64,000 nt of DNA from an uncultured Ignavibacteria bacterium (lineage in GTDB: Bacteria; Bacteroidota; Ignavibacteria; SZUA-365), in the NCBI GenBank assembly GCA_913061095.1, contig CAJXVM010000002.1:62001-126000 (forward strand). The letters are read 5' to 3'. The notes under the pieces were generated by a model, which made no database searches, had not been told where the DNA came from, and saw nothing but the letters and a program-made list of their open reading frames with translations. Shown piece after piece: positions 34,950-45,600 of this stretch (its first letter is position 1; each line of letters opens with the position of its first letter). The position numbers and the translations under genes were made by a program.

Positions 34950-35767
34950 ACACAGACCTTTCAGCAAATACCGGCGGAACGGATCCGAAGAATGCCATCA
35001 CGTTTTCGAACGTCACCGTGCACTACGACCAGTTGCCCGCCCTCGAAAACATCAGCTTCAGCATCCCCGAGGGCAGCTTCTGGGGCATCATCGGACCGAA
35101 CGGATCCGGTAAGAGCACGCTGGTCAAGACCGCGCTCGGACTGCTGACGCCGTCCCGCGGAACCGTCCGCACGCTGGGCCGCGAGCCCGCGGCGCTCGGC
35201 TCCCTGCGCGCAAGCATTGGATACGTCCCGCAGTATGCCGACCTCGATTTTTCTTTTCCCCTGCAGGTCATCGACGTCGTCGCCATGGGATTGTACGGCG
35301 AAATCGGTCTGTTTCATCGCGTCACCCGAGCACATCGAAAACGTGCCGAGGAAGCACTCAGACGTGTAAATATGGAGGAGTTCGCTGACAGGCAGATCAG
35401 TGCCCTTTCCGGCGGACAACGGCAGCGCGTGCTCATCGCCCGCGCGCTGGTCATTGATCCGGTACTGCTCATTCTCGACGAACCCACCGCCGCACTTGAT
35501 CCGGGTTCTGCTGAAGGACTGTACGGATGGATCAACGACCTGCACGACAGGAATGACATGACGCTGATACTCGTCACCCACGACGTCGGCGTTGTCAGCC
35601 AGTATGTCGACTCCATCGCCTGCCTCAATCGCACGCTCGTCGCACATGGCCGGCCGAAAGACGTGCTCAGCGGCGAATCGCTGGAACAGATGTATGGTTG
35701 TGGGGCCGTGCTCTTCGGTCACGGGGATGTGCCGCATATGGTGGTGAAGCACGGTGGAGACAGGTAG
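34946..35767 (+). CDS. znuC: Zinc ABC transporter ATP-binding protein (ZnuC-like)
   Basis: ATPase of the zinc importer, 273 residues, starting in an ATGA overlap with znuA. Motifs: Walker A GPNGSGKST (about 51), signature LSGGQRQRV, Walker B LLILDEPTAALDP and switch LVTHDVGVV. The block YVPQYADLDFSFPLQVIDVVAMGLYG is typical of the manganese/zinc/iron chelate family. The C-terminus (CGAVLFGHGDVPHMVVKHG) is His-containing, as often seen. It is three bases from znuB. Confidence 0.92.
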   Translation: MNTDLSANTGGTDPKNAITFSNVTVHYDQLPALENISFSIPEGSFWGIIGPNGSGKSTLVKTALGLLTPSRGTVRTLGREPAALGSLRASIGYVPQYADLDFSFPLQVIDVVAMGLYGEIGLFHRVTRAHRKRAEEALRRVNMEEFADRQISALSGGQRQRVLIARALVIDPVLLILDEPTAALDPGSAEGLYGWINDLHDRNDMTLILVTHDVGVVSQYVDSIACLNRTLVAHGRPKDVLSGESLEQMYGCGAVLFGHGDVPHMVVKHGGDR

Positions 35768-35770
35768 CTG

Positions 35771-36586
35771 ATGGAACTTTTCGACCACGTTTTCATGCAA
35801 CGCGCGCTCATCGAAGCCGTCCTCATCGGCGGGATCTGCGCGGTCATCGGCGTGTACGTGGTGCTCAACGGATTGTCATTCATCGGCGCGGGGATCTCGC
35901 ACTCCACTTTTGCCGGCGTTGCGCTGGGGCTGATGGTGGGCATCGATCCGCTCTGGACGGCGCTGCTGTTCTCCACGCTGGTGGCGCTGAGCATCGGGGC
36001 GGTCAGCGAACGAACCAACCTCAAACATGACACGTCCGTGGGAATTTTCTTCGCAGCAACGATGGCGCTGGGGGTGATGCTGATAGGGCTTATGGACGAC
36101 TACTACGTCGATGTGTTCAGTTACCTGTTCGGCAACATTCTCGCTCTGACGGCAACGGATATCTGGGTCAGCGCGATCATGGCCGCACTGGTACTCGGCA
36201 TCGTAATCCTCCTCTTCAAGGAATTCCTCGCGCTGAGCTTCGATGCGGAAGTGGCGGCGGTGATGGGACTGCCGGTGCGAAAGCTGCATTACCTGCTCCT
36301 GGTGCTGATCGCCGTCACCGTTGTCCTGAGCGTCAAGTCGGTGGGTGTGGTCCTGGTATCGGCGCTGATCGTTACCCCGGCCGCGGCGGCCTTTCAGCTC
36401 ACGGTCAACTTCCGGCGCATGATGCTGCTGTCGGTGCTGTTCGGTATCGGATCGGCGCTGTCGGGACTGCTCATCTCATATTATATCGACATCCCGTCCG
36501 GTGCCGGGATCGTGCTGATCGCGACCGTGCTGTTTTTCCTGGCATGGCTTCTCTCCCCGCGGCGAAAACGCCACGCTCAGCCGTAA
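35771..36586 (+). CDS. znuB: Zinc ABC transporter permease (ZnuB-like)
   Basis: A 271-residue inner-membrane permease with eight or nine helices. The family patterns are clear: FMQRALIEAVLIGGICAVIGVYVVL, FIGAGISHSTFAGVALG, SVKSVGVVLVSALIVTPAAAA and SGLLISYYIDIPSGAGIVL. Together with the two preceding genes it makes a complete znuABC importer. The stop overlaps by 10 bases with the end of the convergent small membrane gene. Confidence 0.92.
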   Translation: MELFDHVFMQRALIEAVLIGGICAVIGVYVVLNGLSFIGAGISHSTFAGVALGLMVGIDPLWTALLFSTLVALSIGAVSERTNLKHDTSVGIFFAATMALGVMLIGLMDDYYVDVFSYLFGNILALTATDIWVSAIMAALVLGIVILLFKEFLALSFDAEVAAVMGLPVRKLHYLLLVLIAVTVVLSVKSVGVVLVSALIVTPAAAAFQLTVNFRRMMLLSVLFGIGSALSGLLISYYIDIPSGAGIVLIATVLFFLAWLLSPRRKRHAQP

Positions 36587-36981
36587 ATCAATGGCAGCAG
36601 AATGATCACCGCACCGATGGCTAGACGCTTGTAACCGGAATTCCGGTAATCCGCGTCGGTTTTGTTCTGCAGCGTCCGCACCATTCGGTCGCGGTAGAAC
36701 GACATGAAATGAAACGGCAGGATGATCTCGAACAGAATCACCATCGCGTAGAGCACGATCTGTCCGAGACTGGCCGACTCGAGTACAAAATGGATGATGA
36801 GAAAGACCAGCGCCAGCGACGTGAGCCCGAAGCTCAGCATTTCGAAGACGCCGGGTCGACCGGTTTTGTAAAATGCGATTTCCGACTGACGATACTGCGC
36901 GGGAGCGATGATGGCACGCAGTGCGCTTCCGAGGTACATCGTCAGGAAGGCGATCAGGGTAAGGAGTTCGAAGGTCTGCAT
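36577..36981 (-). CDS. Small four-helix membrane protein of unknown function
   Basis: A 134-residue membrane protein when started at ATG 36981; the open frame extends to 37062 but the added part looks noncoding. Four hydrophobic helices are visible: FELLTLIAFLTMYLGSALRAI, LSFGLTSLALVFLIIHFVL, IVLYAMVILFEIILPFHFM and LAIGAVIILLPLIYG. I do not recognise the family. It is convergent with znuB and divergent from the tricorn-type gene. Confidence 0.65.
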   Translation of the reverse strand: MQTFELLTLIAFLTMYLGSALRAIIAPAQYRQSEIAFYKTGRPGVFEMLSFGLTSLALVFLIIHFVLESASLGQIVLYAMVILFEIILPFHFMSFYRDRMVRTLQNKTDADYRNSGYKRLAIGAVIILLPLIYG

Positions 36982-37104
36982 GAGTGTCCGATGGTTATTT
37001 CGCTTGTGAAATATACAAACGGCAGATGAATTCCGGATGTTTTTTTCATCCGGATTACGCAAGTTATGTGTTCGTGAAAATTATTCAATCGTAACCAGCG
37101 TCCC

Positions 37105-40100
37105 ATGAAAAAGCACCTCCTCCTCGTCGCTCTCATCCTTCTCGCCTTCCTGCATGCACAGACCATCATGCATGCACAGACTACTGATTCCGAGACGCGC
37201 CTGTTGCGCTTCCCCGACATTCACGGGCAGCAAATCGCCTTTGTGTACGCCGGCGATATCTATTCCGTTTCATCCGAGGGTGGAATGGCTCGCCAGCTCA
37301 CTTCGCATGAGGGACTCGAGCTGTTCCCGAAGTTCTCACCCGACGGCAGGTGGATCGCCTTCACGGCGGAATACAGCGGCTCCCGCCAGGTGTACGTCAT
37401 GCCGAGCACGGGCGGCGAACCGCGGCAGCTGACATACTATAATGATGTCGGCGTCCTGCCCCCGCGCGGCGGATACGACCATCAGGTGCTGGGATGGACG
37501 CCCGACGGATCGCGCGTCCTGTTCCGTGCGAACCGCCTGCCCTGGGGCGAGCGCATGGGACGCTTCTACACGATCAGCGTTGACGGCGGGCTTGAATCCC
37601 CCCTGCCCATTCCTGAAGGCGGTACCGGTGACTATTCATCCGACGGGACGAAGATGGTATACACTCCGGTTTCCCGCGAGTGGCGCACCTGGAAGCGCAC
37701 GCGCGGAGGACGCGCGCAGGATATCTGGATGTTCGATCTCGAGCGCATCACCGCGGAGCGGCTGACCGATCACATCATGACCGACAATCAGCCGATGTGG
37801 CTCGGGGATACGATCTATTTCACATCCGACCGGAACTTCACACTGAACCTGTTCGCGATGGACGTGGCGACGCGCACGGTGCGGCAGGTGACACAGCATA
37901 CCGACTATGACGTGCTGTGGCCCAGTGCCGGTCCCGACCGCGTCGTCTACGAATGCGGCGGTGCGCTGTGGATATACGATCCCGCGGCTGGCGGGACGCG
38001 CCGTCTGTACATACGCGTGCGCACTGACGGACGCCAGAGCCTGCCGGTATTCAGGAAGGTCGCGAAGTACATTCAGTCCTCGGCGATCTCACCCACCGGC
38101 AAGCGCGCGCTCTTTGATGCGCGCGGAGACCTGTATACCGTTCCCGCGGAGCACGGGGAGATCCGTAACCTCACGGTCACACAGGGTGTTCGCGAGCATT
38201 CGCCCACCTGGTCGCCCGACGGCGCATGGGTGGCGTACCTGAGCGATGAGACCGGGGAATACGAGATCTGGGTTCGTCCCTCGGACGGCAGCGGCACTCC
38301 CAGGCAGCTGACCCGCGGCAGCAGCACATGGATGTTCCGCCCGCTATGGTCGCCCGACGGCAGGCGCATCGCGGTGGCGGACATCGAGACAGGCCTGCAC
38401 TGGATTGATGTCGAAACGGGTGAAAAAACGCACATTGACAAGGGCCGCCGCGCCGCGATCACGCATTATCGCTGGTCGCCCGACAGTCGGTGGATCGTCT
38501 ATACGAACGCCGCTCCGACGGACCTGAACGGCATCTGGGTGTATTCGCTCGACAGCGATGCATCCACCCTGCTGAGCTCCGGTTTCTCCAACGATTTCAA
38601 TCCCGCCTTCACTGCCGACGGACGCTATATCGTCTTCTTCTCCAACCGCGATTTCAACCTGACCTTCAGCAGCTTCGAATTCCGCTATGTGTACGCGAAC
38701 GCGACGCGCGTCTATGCCGGGGCGCTGACAGCGGACGCCCCGCCGTTCCAGCCCTACCGCAGCGACGAGGAAGACGCCGGCGGCACCGGCAATGCCGGGG
38801 AGAGCGGCACGGCTTCCGGCAGTATCGGTTCCGATGGAAAGAACATGCGCGTGCGCATCGACGCCGAAGGCTTCGCGGACAGGATCACTGCGCTGCCCGG
38901 GCCTGCGGCGAATTACAGCGGACTGGAGACCGCGGACGATGCGGTGTTTTATATCCGGCGGGAGAATGACAAACGCACGCTGTACCGCTATGATATCGGC
39001 GCGCAGAAGGAGGAGGAAGTACTCGCGGGGGTGACCGGCTTCGACCTCGCTCATGACGGTTCCACGCTGCTCTACCGGAGCGGGAAGGACTGGTTCATCG
39101 TCCCCGCCCGTGCGGGACAGAAATCCGGTACGGGAAAGCTGGACCTGTCGCACATGGAGATGAAGAACAATCGCAAGGCCGAGTGGCAGCAGATTTTCGC
39201 CGATGCCTGGCGTCTGATGCGCGACTGGTTTTACGATCCGAACATGCACGGGGTGGACTGGCCGGCGATGCGCGAAAAATACGCCGCACTTCTTCCCTTT
39301 GTGGAGCGGCGCAGCGACCTGGATTTCCTGCTCGGCGAAATGATCGGAGAGCTCAACGCCGGGCACACGTACGTGAATGCCGGCGATGAACCCCGTCCCA
39401 AACGGATCGAGGGCGGACTGCTCGGCTGCAGTTTCGAAGATGACGGGAGTGCATTCTACCGCATCGGAAAGATCTTCGAGGGTGAAAACTGGCATGACGC
39501 GTTCCGCTCACCGCTGGCCGAGCACGGCGTCGACGTCCGTCCCGGCGATTACCTGATCGCTGTTGACGGACGCGAAGTGCGCACGGACGAAAATCCCTAC
39601 CGGCATCTGGAGAACACCTTCGGGAAGGCCGTCACGCTGCTTGTCAATGACACGCCAGAGCGCGAGGGGGCGCGTGAATTCACGGTGCGGCCGGTGAAGA
39701 CCGAAGGTGCGCTTCGATTCCTCGACTGGGTGAAACGCAACCGCGAATTCGTCGACAGCGCCTCGGACGGCCGCATTGGGTATATCTGGATTCCAAATAC
39801 AGCCGTGGAGGGCAACCGAGAGCTGTTCCGCTGGTTCTACCCGCAGGCCAACAGGGAAGCGCTCATTCTCGATGACCGGTACAACGGTGGCGGATTCATA
39901 CCGTACAACATGATCGAATTGCTCGACCGCGAACCACTCAATTACTGGGCACGGCGTGGCATCGAACCCTTCAGCGCGCCCGATGTTTTCCATCAGGGAC
40001 CCAAGGTGTGCCTGATCAACGGGTACTCTTCTTCCGGCGGAGATGCATTCCCCTATTATTTCCGGAAGCGCGGACTGGGAAGGCTGATCGGAACGCGTAC

Positions 40101-40374
40101 CTGGGGCGGACTGATCGGTCTCTCGGGCCAGCCATCCTTTGTCGATGGCGGCTCGCTGAGCATCCCGACCTTCCGCTTTTATGACATCGAGGGACAGTGG
40201 GCCATCGAGAATGAAGGTGTCTCTCCCGACATCGAGGTCGTCGACCGTCCCGACGATGTCGCGAAGGGACATGATCCGTCACTCGAACGCGCCGTGGAGG
40301 AATTGCTCCGCGAACTGCGGGCAAATCCCCCGCGCCGTCCTGATGTTCCTGAGCCACCTGACGAGTCGCGCTGA
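37105..40374 (+). CDS. Tricorn-type S41 family serine protease
   Basis: A 1089-residue exported protease (signal LLLVALILLAFLHAQ). Residues about 30-620 are TolB/WD40-like propeller repeats (LFPKFSPDGRWIAF, HSPTWSPDGAWVAYLSDETG, RPLWSPDGRRIAV), as in the two propellers of tricorn. After a low-complexity linker (GGTGNAGESGTASGS) come the core helices (WRLMRDWFYDPNMHGVDW), a His in ELNAGHTYV (about 751), a PDZ-like region (GVDVRPGDYLIAVDGREV) and the S41 domain with the nucleophile region GYSSSGGDAFPYYF (about 972-985). Tricorn degrades peptides in the cytosol of archaea; here a signal peptide puts it in the periplasm. It stands alone. Confidence 0.92.
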   Translation: MKKHLLLVALILLAFLHAQTIMHAQTTDSETRLLRFPDIHGQQIAFVYAGDIYSVSSEGGMARQLTSHEGLELFPKFSPDGRWIAFTAEYSGSRQVYVMPSTGGEPRQLTYYNDVGVLPPRGGYDHQVLGWTPDGSRVLFRANRLPWGERMGRFYTISVDGGLESPLPIPEGGTGDYSSDGTKMVYTPVSREWRTWKRTRGGRAQDIWMFDLERITAERLTDHIMTDNQPMWLGDTIYFTSDRNFTLNLFAMDVATRTVRQVTQHTDYDVLWPSAGPDRVVYECGGALWIYDPAAGGTRRLYIRVRTDGRQSLPVFRKVAKYIQSSAISPTGKRALFDARGDLYTVPAEHGEIRNLTVTQGVREHSPTWSPDGAWVAYLSDETGEYEIWVRPSDGSGTPRQLTRGSSTWMFRPLWSPDGRRIAVADIETGLHWIDVETGEKTHIDKGRRAAITHYRWSPDSRWIVYTNAAPTDLNGIWVYSLDSDASTLLSSGFSNDFNPAFTADGRYIVFFSNRDFNLTFSSFEFRYVYANATRVYAGALTADAPPFQPYRSDEEDAGGTGNAGESGTASGSIGSDGKNMRVRIDAEGFADRITALPGPAANYSGLETADDAVFYIRRENDKRTLYRYDIGAQKEEEVLAGVTGFDLAHDGSTLLYRSGKDWFIVPARAGQKSGTGKLDLSHMEMKNNRKAEWQQIFADAWRLMRDWFYDPNMHGVDWPAMREKYAALLPFVERRSDLDFLLGEMIGELNAGHTYVNAGDEPRPKRIEGGLLGCSFEDDGSAFYRIGKIFEGENWHDAFRSPLAEHGVDVRPGDYLIAVDGREVRTDENPYRHLENTFGKAVTLLVNDTPEREGAREFTVRPVKTEGALRFLDWVKRNREFVDSASDGRIGYIWIPNTAVEGNRELFRWFYPQANREALILDDRYNGGGFIPYNMIELLDREPLNYWARRGIEPFSAPDVFHQGPKVCLINGYSSSGGDAFPYYFRKRGLGRLIGTRTWGGLIGLSGQPSFVDGGSLSIPTFRFYDIEGQWAIENEGVSPDIEVVDRPDDVAKGHDPSLERAVEELLRELRANPPRRPDVPEPPDESR

Positions 40375-40514
40375 TCGAATTTTGACCGCGTGTAGAGACC
40401 TGCAACGGGTTTACTTGCAGACTTCTAACATATTGCAAGGGAACACGTTATCCGGATTCAGCTCAGGCCGGTCCCGTCACCTTGCTTTTGATGGACCACC
40501 TTTCTACTTTTCGG

Positions 40515-40556
40515 GAAGGATGAAACAGTGAGTGTGGCTATTTTTCCTCATCCTTC
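40515..40556. other. Inverted repeat in the leader of the envelope-protein cluster
   Basis: GAAGGATGA (40515-40523) and TCATCCTTC (40548-40556) are perfect 9-bp inverted repeats 24 bases apart, about 40 bases before the first gene of the cluster. It may be a leader hairpin or an operator. The rest of 40375-40592 holds nothing I recognise. Confidence 0.4.
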
Positions 40557-40592
40557 TACGTATTCACCTCTTTCACAACGACGTCTGTTGTC

Positions 40593-42674
40593 TTGAGAAT
40601 CTTTACCATTCTCCTGCTGATCGCGGGGCATGTGGCTCTTGCACAGCATCAGGGTGCAGGTCCTTCCGCCATGCGAAAATCGACTGACGACGACGAAAGC
40701 AAGTTCACCGATGTGGGCAGCATTCGTCTGACTATTTCCAACTTCGGAACCATCGGACACGGTTTCAACAAATGGCCGTTTCAGCCGAACTGCGAATACC
40801 CAGCAGGATCGGGAATCGAGCACATTTTTGAAGGCGGGCTCTGGATTGGCGCATTCGCTGACGGCAACGGACCGTACGTTTCGACCGGCGCGGTGGATGT
40901 CAGTTCCGTGCGAGATGTCGCCGCGGGCTTTGAGTACACAAACGCCGAAGGCACGCGTACCGAGGAGCGTTCCACCCTGGCTGACTCGCGCTTTTTCAGT
41001 CCCGACGCCGTCAGTCATCAGGATTTCGTAGCGAATTACACCGACTCGAACCGTGTGATTCCGGGCACGAATACCACCATCCCCGAGCATGACTACCCGC
41101 TCAAGGTGGGCGTCCACATGGAAACTTACGCCTGGAATTTTTCCTTCGCCGAGAACTTCGTCATCTTCAATTACACCATCACGAATCACAGCGAAAATCG
41201 TCTTGACAGCGTGTACGTGGGACTCTGGGTCGACATGGTCGTCCGGAACACGAATCTGTCCCCTCCCCGCGGATCGGCATTCTATAACCGTGGAGGAAAC
41301 GGCTACGACGATTCACTGCGGATGTGTTACGAGTTCGACGTTGACGGCGATCCAGGTTTCACCGACAGTTACATCGGACTGGCAGTGCTGGGAACTGATC
41401 CCATCCAGCGTTTCGGTGCAAAGCCCGATGGCACCGATTCGCTCGGAGCGAAAGTCGTTTTCAATTCATGGCAGTTCCGCAACACGACGGATCCGATTTA
41501 CTTCAGCCCGGAAAACGACCGGCAGCGATACGAGAAAATGGCAAGCGGTCTCCCGCGGACGGAATACTCCAATCTCAGGGCTCCGTCGAACCGTTCCGTC
41601 CTGCTGAGCACCGGTCCGTTCCGCTTCCTCGACCCGGGCGAAAGCGCAAACGTCGTGTTCGCCATCATCACGGCAAAGAAATTCGGGAACGATCCGACAG
41701 CGGACGACACGCGGTTGTCACGGAACAATCTTTATCGCGGACATCAGTTCGCCCAGCAGGCCTACGACGGTGAAGACAAAAACCGCAACAACCAGCTGGA
41801 TCCCGGTGAAGATCTCAACGGCGACGGGCTGCTGACGCGCTATGTGCTGCCGGCGCCTCCCACCGCGCCGCGCTTCAAAGCCGTCCCGGGGAATCAAACG
41901 GTCACGCTGTACTGGGATGATCGTGCCGAGGCATCCGTTGATCCGATTTCCGGACAGCAGGATTTCGAGGGCTACCGTGTTTATCGCACGAATGCCGGGA
42001 GCGACCTCGATCCCACGAACGTGCTCTCCAATTCATTTGTACTCGTCGGGGAATACGACACGCCGGGCAACGACCTGTTTTACAACACCGGCTTCGGTGC
42101 CGTGCGGCTGTCCTCCCCGCTGAAATTTGAAGGTGATCCGACCGAGTACCGGTACCGGATGGAAATCCCGAATCAGCTCAACGGCTGGCAGTACGTGTAC
42201 ACGGTGACGGCGTTCGACCAGGGGGATCCGGTCAACAACGTCCAGAGCCTGGAAAGCAGCCGCCTGCAGAACGCAACGCGCGTCATTCCGGGCACGACGC
42301 CCGACGATGCCGTTGAACTCGAGCCTTTCGTTTATCCGAACCCCTACTACGCCAATGCGATGTGGGACGGCAGTGGAGAGCGTGAGCGCAAGCTGTATTT
42401 TGCCAACCTGCCGCGGCGCGCGGAAATCCGCGTATACACGATGGCCGGCGATCTCGTGCGCACGATGAAGCACGAGGCGGGTGGGAACAGTGGCAGTGAT
42501 ATTGAATGGTTCAACCGTTACTCCGAGGGCACGCCGGAGTTTGCGGGGGGGGAACACGCCTGGGACCTGATCACCGACAATGACCAGGCAACGGCCACAG
42601 GGCTGTACCTGTTCACCGTCGAGGATCTTGACACAGGAGACATCAAACGCGGAAAATTCGTCATCATCAAGTAA
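40593..42674 (+). CDS. Secreted protein with T9SS sorting domain, first gene of envelope cluster
   Basis: A 693-residue secreted protein. No ATG fits; TTG 40593 gives a clear signal peptide (RIFTILLLIAGHVALAQ), so I use it with caution. The body contains beta-rich sequence with HIFEGGLWIGAFADGNGP, WNFSFAENFVIFNYTITNHS and YVGLWVDMVVRNTN, a pattern shared by large uncharacterised secreted proteins of this superphylum. From about residue 420 a fibronectin-III-like segment (PPTAPRFKAVPGNQTVTLYWDD) follows, then a sorting domain (FVYPNPYYANAMWDG, RAEIRVYTMAGDLVRTM, ATGLYLFTVED, FVIIK). It is 20 bases upstream of the next cargo gene. Its function is unknown. Confidence 0.82.
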   Translation: MRIFTILLLIAGHVALAQHQGAGPSAMRKSTDDDESKFTDVGSIRLTISNFGTIGHGFNKWPFQPNCEYPAGSGIEHIFEGGLWIGAFADGNGPYVSTGAVDVSSVRDVAAGFEYTNAEGTRTEERSTLADSRFFSPDAVSHQDFVANYTDSNRVIPGTNTTIPEHDYPLKVGVHMETYAWNFSFAENFVIFNYTITNHSENRLDSVYVGLWVDMVVRNTNLSPPRGSAFYNRGGNGYDDSLRMCYEFDVDGDPGFTDSYIGLAVLGTDPIQRFGAKPDGTDSLGAKVVFNSWQFRNTTDPIYFSPENDRQRYEKMASGLPRTEYSNLRAPSNRSVLLSTGPFRFLDPGESANVVFAIITAKKFGNDPTADDTRLSRNNLYRGHQFAQQAYDGEDKNRNNQLDPGEDLNGDGLLTRYVLPAPPTAPRFKAVPGNQTVTLYWDDRAEASVDPISGQQDFEGYRVYRTNAGSDLDPTNVLSNSFVLVGEYDTPGNDLFYNTGFGAVRLSSPLKFEGDPTEYRYRMEIPNQLNGWQYVYTVTAFDQGDPVNNVQSLESSRLQNATRVIPGTTPDDAVELEPFVYPNPYYANAMWDGSGERERKLYFANLPRRAEIRVYTMAGDLVRTMKHEAGGNSGSDIEWFNRYSEGTPEFAGGEHAWDLITDNDQATATGLYLFTVEDLDTGDIKRGKFVIIK

Positions 42675-42694
42675 TCAGCACAGGAGCATACTGC

Positions 42695-45600
42695 ATGAAA
42701 CGTTTCCTACCGTACCTCAGTGTTCTCGCGCTGTTCTGCTTTGTCTTCGCGACGGCGGAAGCGCAGATCAATTCGGATACCCTGACCATCCAGCAGATCC
42801 AGGAAGTGGATCCCGACACTCTCGCGCTGGGCACAGACGAATCCACCTATTCCCCCCATCTCGGTGACACGATCACCGTCGAAGGTGTGGTCATTGCGGC
42901 CCCACGCGTGAGTCCCGGCGGTTCCTCGCTGTTCGCGCTCGGCAACGCATTCACCATGTACATCATGGATCCGAACGGCGGACCATGGAGCGGCCTGAAC
43001 GTCCGCGCTACGGACTCTCTTGCTGCGGATGCCATTCTTATCACCGCCGTGGATACCGGTTTTGTCGTGCGCGTCACCGGTGTGGTCTCGCAATACTACT
43101 CTACGACACAGTTTGAAATCGGTGTCGGAAACGACTGGAACGCCGACGTGCAGGTCCAGGTGATCGACGACCTCGGCAGCCGTCCCGCACCGACCACCAT
43201 CGATATCGAAGATCTGGTCAGCGGCGGACCGCAGGACAATATCCCGATGGCGGCCCAGTGGGAAGGCGCATACGTGCAGATCGATGGTGCAAAGGTCGGC
43301 TCCGTCACACAGAACAGTTCGACCGGCCGGTACACCTGGACGATTCAGGACGGCAACGGCAACAGCATCGGCGTGTACGATCAGAGCGTATATTTCCGCG
43401 CCGGCTCACAGGGTGTGGATCCCAACTGGGCACCTCCGGCACCCGGCACGACCATCAGCGCAATCCGCGGTGTGATTACCAGTACGGGACAGGGCATCGT
43501 GATCGCGCCCATCTACCCGGGTGACATCGTCCTCGGGTCCTTCCCGCCGATCGTCAGCGACCTTGCGCGTGATATCGCGCTGCCGACCTCCACCGACGAC
43601 GTGACCATCACCTGCAACGTCGAGGACAGCAATCAGGACGGTTCCATCACCGACGTGACGCTTGTCTATGGCAAAAACGAAGGCGGCACCGACACGGAAA
43701 TCGACCGCGTCACCATGGCCTACGATGAGACCACCATGGTCGCGACGGCAATGATTCCGGCCCAGGCCGACGGTTCGGTCATCTGGTATTACATCGAAGC
43801 AACCGACAACGACAACGAGACCGTGGTGTTCCCCGGCGACATCGTGCAGGGCAAGCCGTTCTTCATCGTGCGCGACGGCATGACCCGCATCCGTGACATC
43901 CAGTACACACCCTACGGCAACGGCATGTCCGGCGCCGTAAACGGCGAAGTTACCGTGCGCGGAATCGTGGTCGGCGGCGCGAACGATCTTGGAATGATTT
44001 ACATCCAGGATGACACGACGCCGTGGAGCGCGATCGAAGTGCGCGGAGACGAAGGCGTCCGCAATCTGACGACCGGCACCGACGTCACGGTCACCGGCAC
44101 CGTGGAAGAGCGCTACAACGTCACGACCATCGCGGATGCAACCATTGTCACCAATCACGGAACAGCCGAACTGCCTGCACCGCAAGTGCTCTCCACCGGG
44201 ACTTTCGAGACAGAGTTCGTGACAGACGGAAATGCGGATGCCGAACAGTGGGAAGGCATGCTGGTCGTCTTCGAGAACCTCCAGGTCACCAGTGACAATG
44301 CCGATGCTCCTTCCGGCAACTACGGCGAGATCCTCGTCGACGATGGCAGCGGTGAAATGCGCATCGATGACGTCGGTACATGGAGCGACACGTACACGAA
44401 CGACTCGACCGAGACCGGCAAGATCTATCTCGGTCCGGGCACGACCATTCAGTCCGCCACCGGCATCCTGTATTTCTCCTTCGACTACTACAAGCTGGAG
44501 CCGCGCGGTGAGGATGACATCCAGGGCGTCGGCACCGCCGAAAACCCGCCCGTGATCACCGATCTCGAGCGCGACATCGCCATCCCCTCATCCTCAGAGG
44601 ATGTCACCGTGACCTGCATGGTCGAGGACAGCAATGACGGCGGCACGATCAGCAAGGTCGAAGCCGTGTACGGACAGGCTCTCGACGAGCTGGGCCGCGT
44701 GGAACTGACGTATGATGAATCGTCGATGACCGCCACGGGCGCCATTCCGGCACAGACCGATGGCGACGTGATCTGGTATTACATCGAAGCCACCGACAAT
44801 GACAATGAGATGGCGACCTATCCCGAAGATCTCGCCGGCGCACTTCCTTTCTTCATCGTGCGCGACGGTGACACCCGCATCCGGGACATCAAGTTCACAC
44901 CGTACGACGACGGTGTTCCTGGTTGCGACGGTTTCTCCGACATCACCACGCGCGGCGTACTGATCGCCGGTCCGAACCTGGGCATGTACTTCATCCAGGA
45001 CGCGGAAGATGCCTGGAGCGGCATTCAAATCTATGCCGGTGACATCGACGAGCAGGGCCTGGAAGTCGGCGACGACATCACTGTGACAGGCAAGGTGGGC
45101 ACGCGCTACGGCATCACCCAGATGAGCAACGTGACGGTTGATGAGAATCACGGCAAGGCCACGCTGCCCGAGCCGGTCGTGCTCGCCACCGGCACCTACG
45201 AATCCGGCGCCGTCTCCGATGGCGACGTCGACGCGGAGCCGTACGAAGGCATGCTGGTGAAATTCGAGAATCTCAGTGTCACCAGTGACAACGCTGACGG
45301 TCCCGATGACAATTTCGGCGAATTCCTCGTCGATGACGGTACCGGCGAGATGCGCGTGGACGATGCCGGCACATGGGATGACGTGTATACCACCGATTCC
45401 GCGGACACCGGCCTGATCTATCTCAAGCCCGGAACCGAAATCGAGGGACTGACCGGCGTGATGTACTTCAGCTTCAGCAACTGGAAGCTCGAGCCGCGCA
45501 GCGAAGACGATTTCGAGAATGTCGTGACCTCCGTCGAGCGCCTGCCGGGTCTGCCCGCAGGACTCACGCTGCATCAGAACTATCCGAATCCCTTCAATGC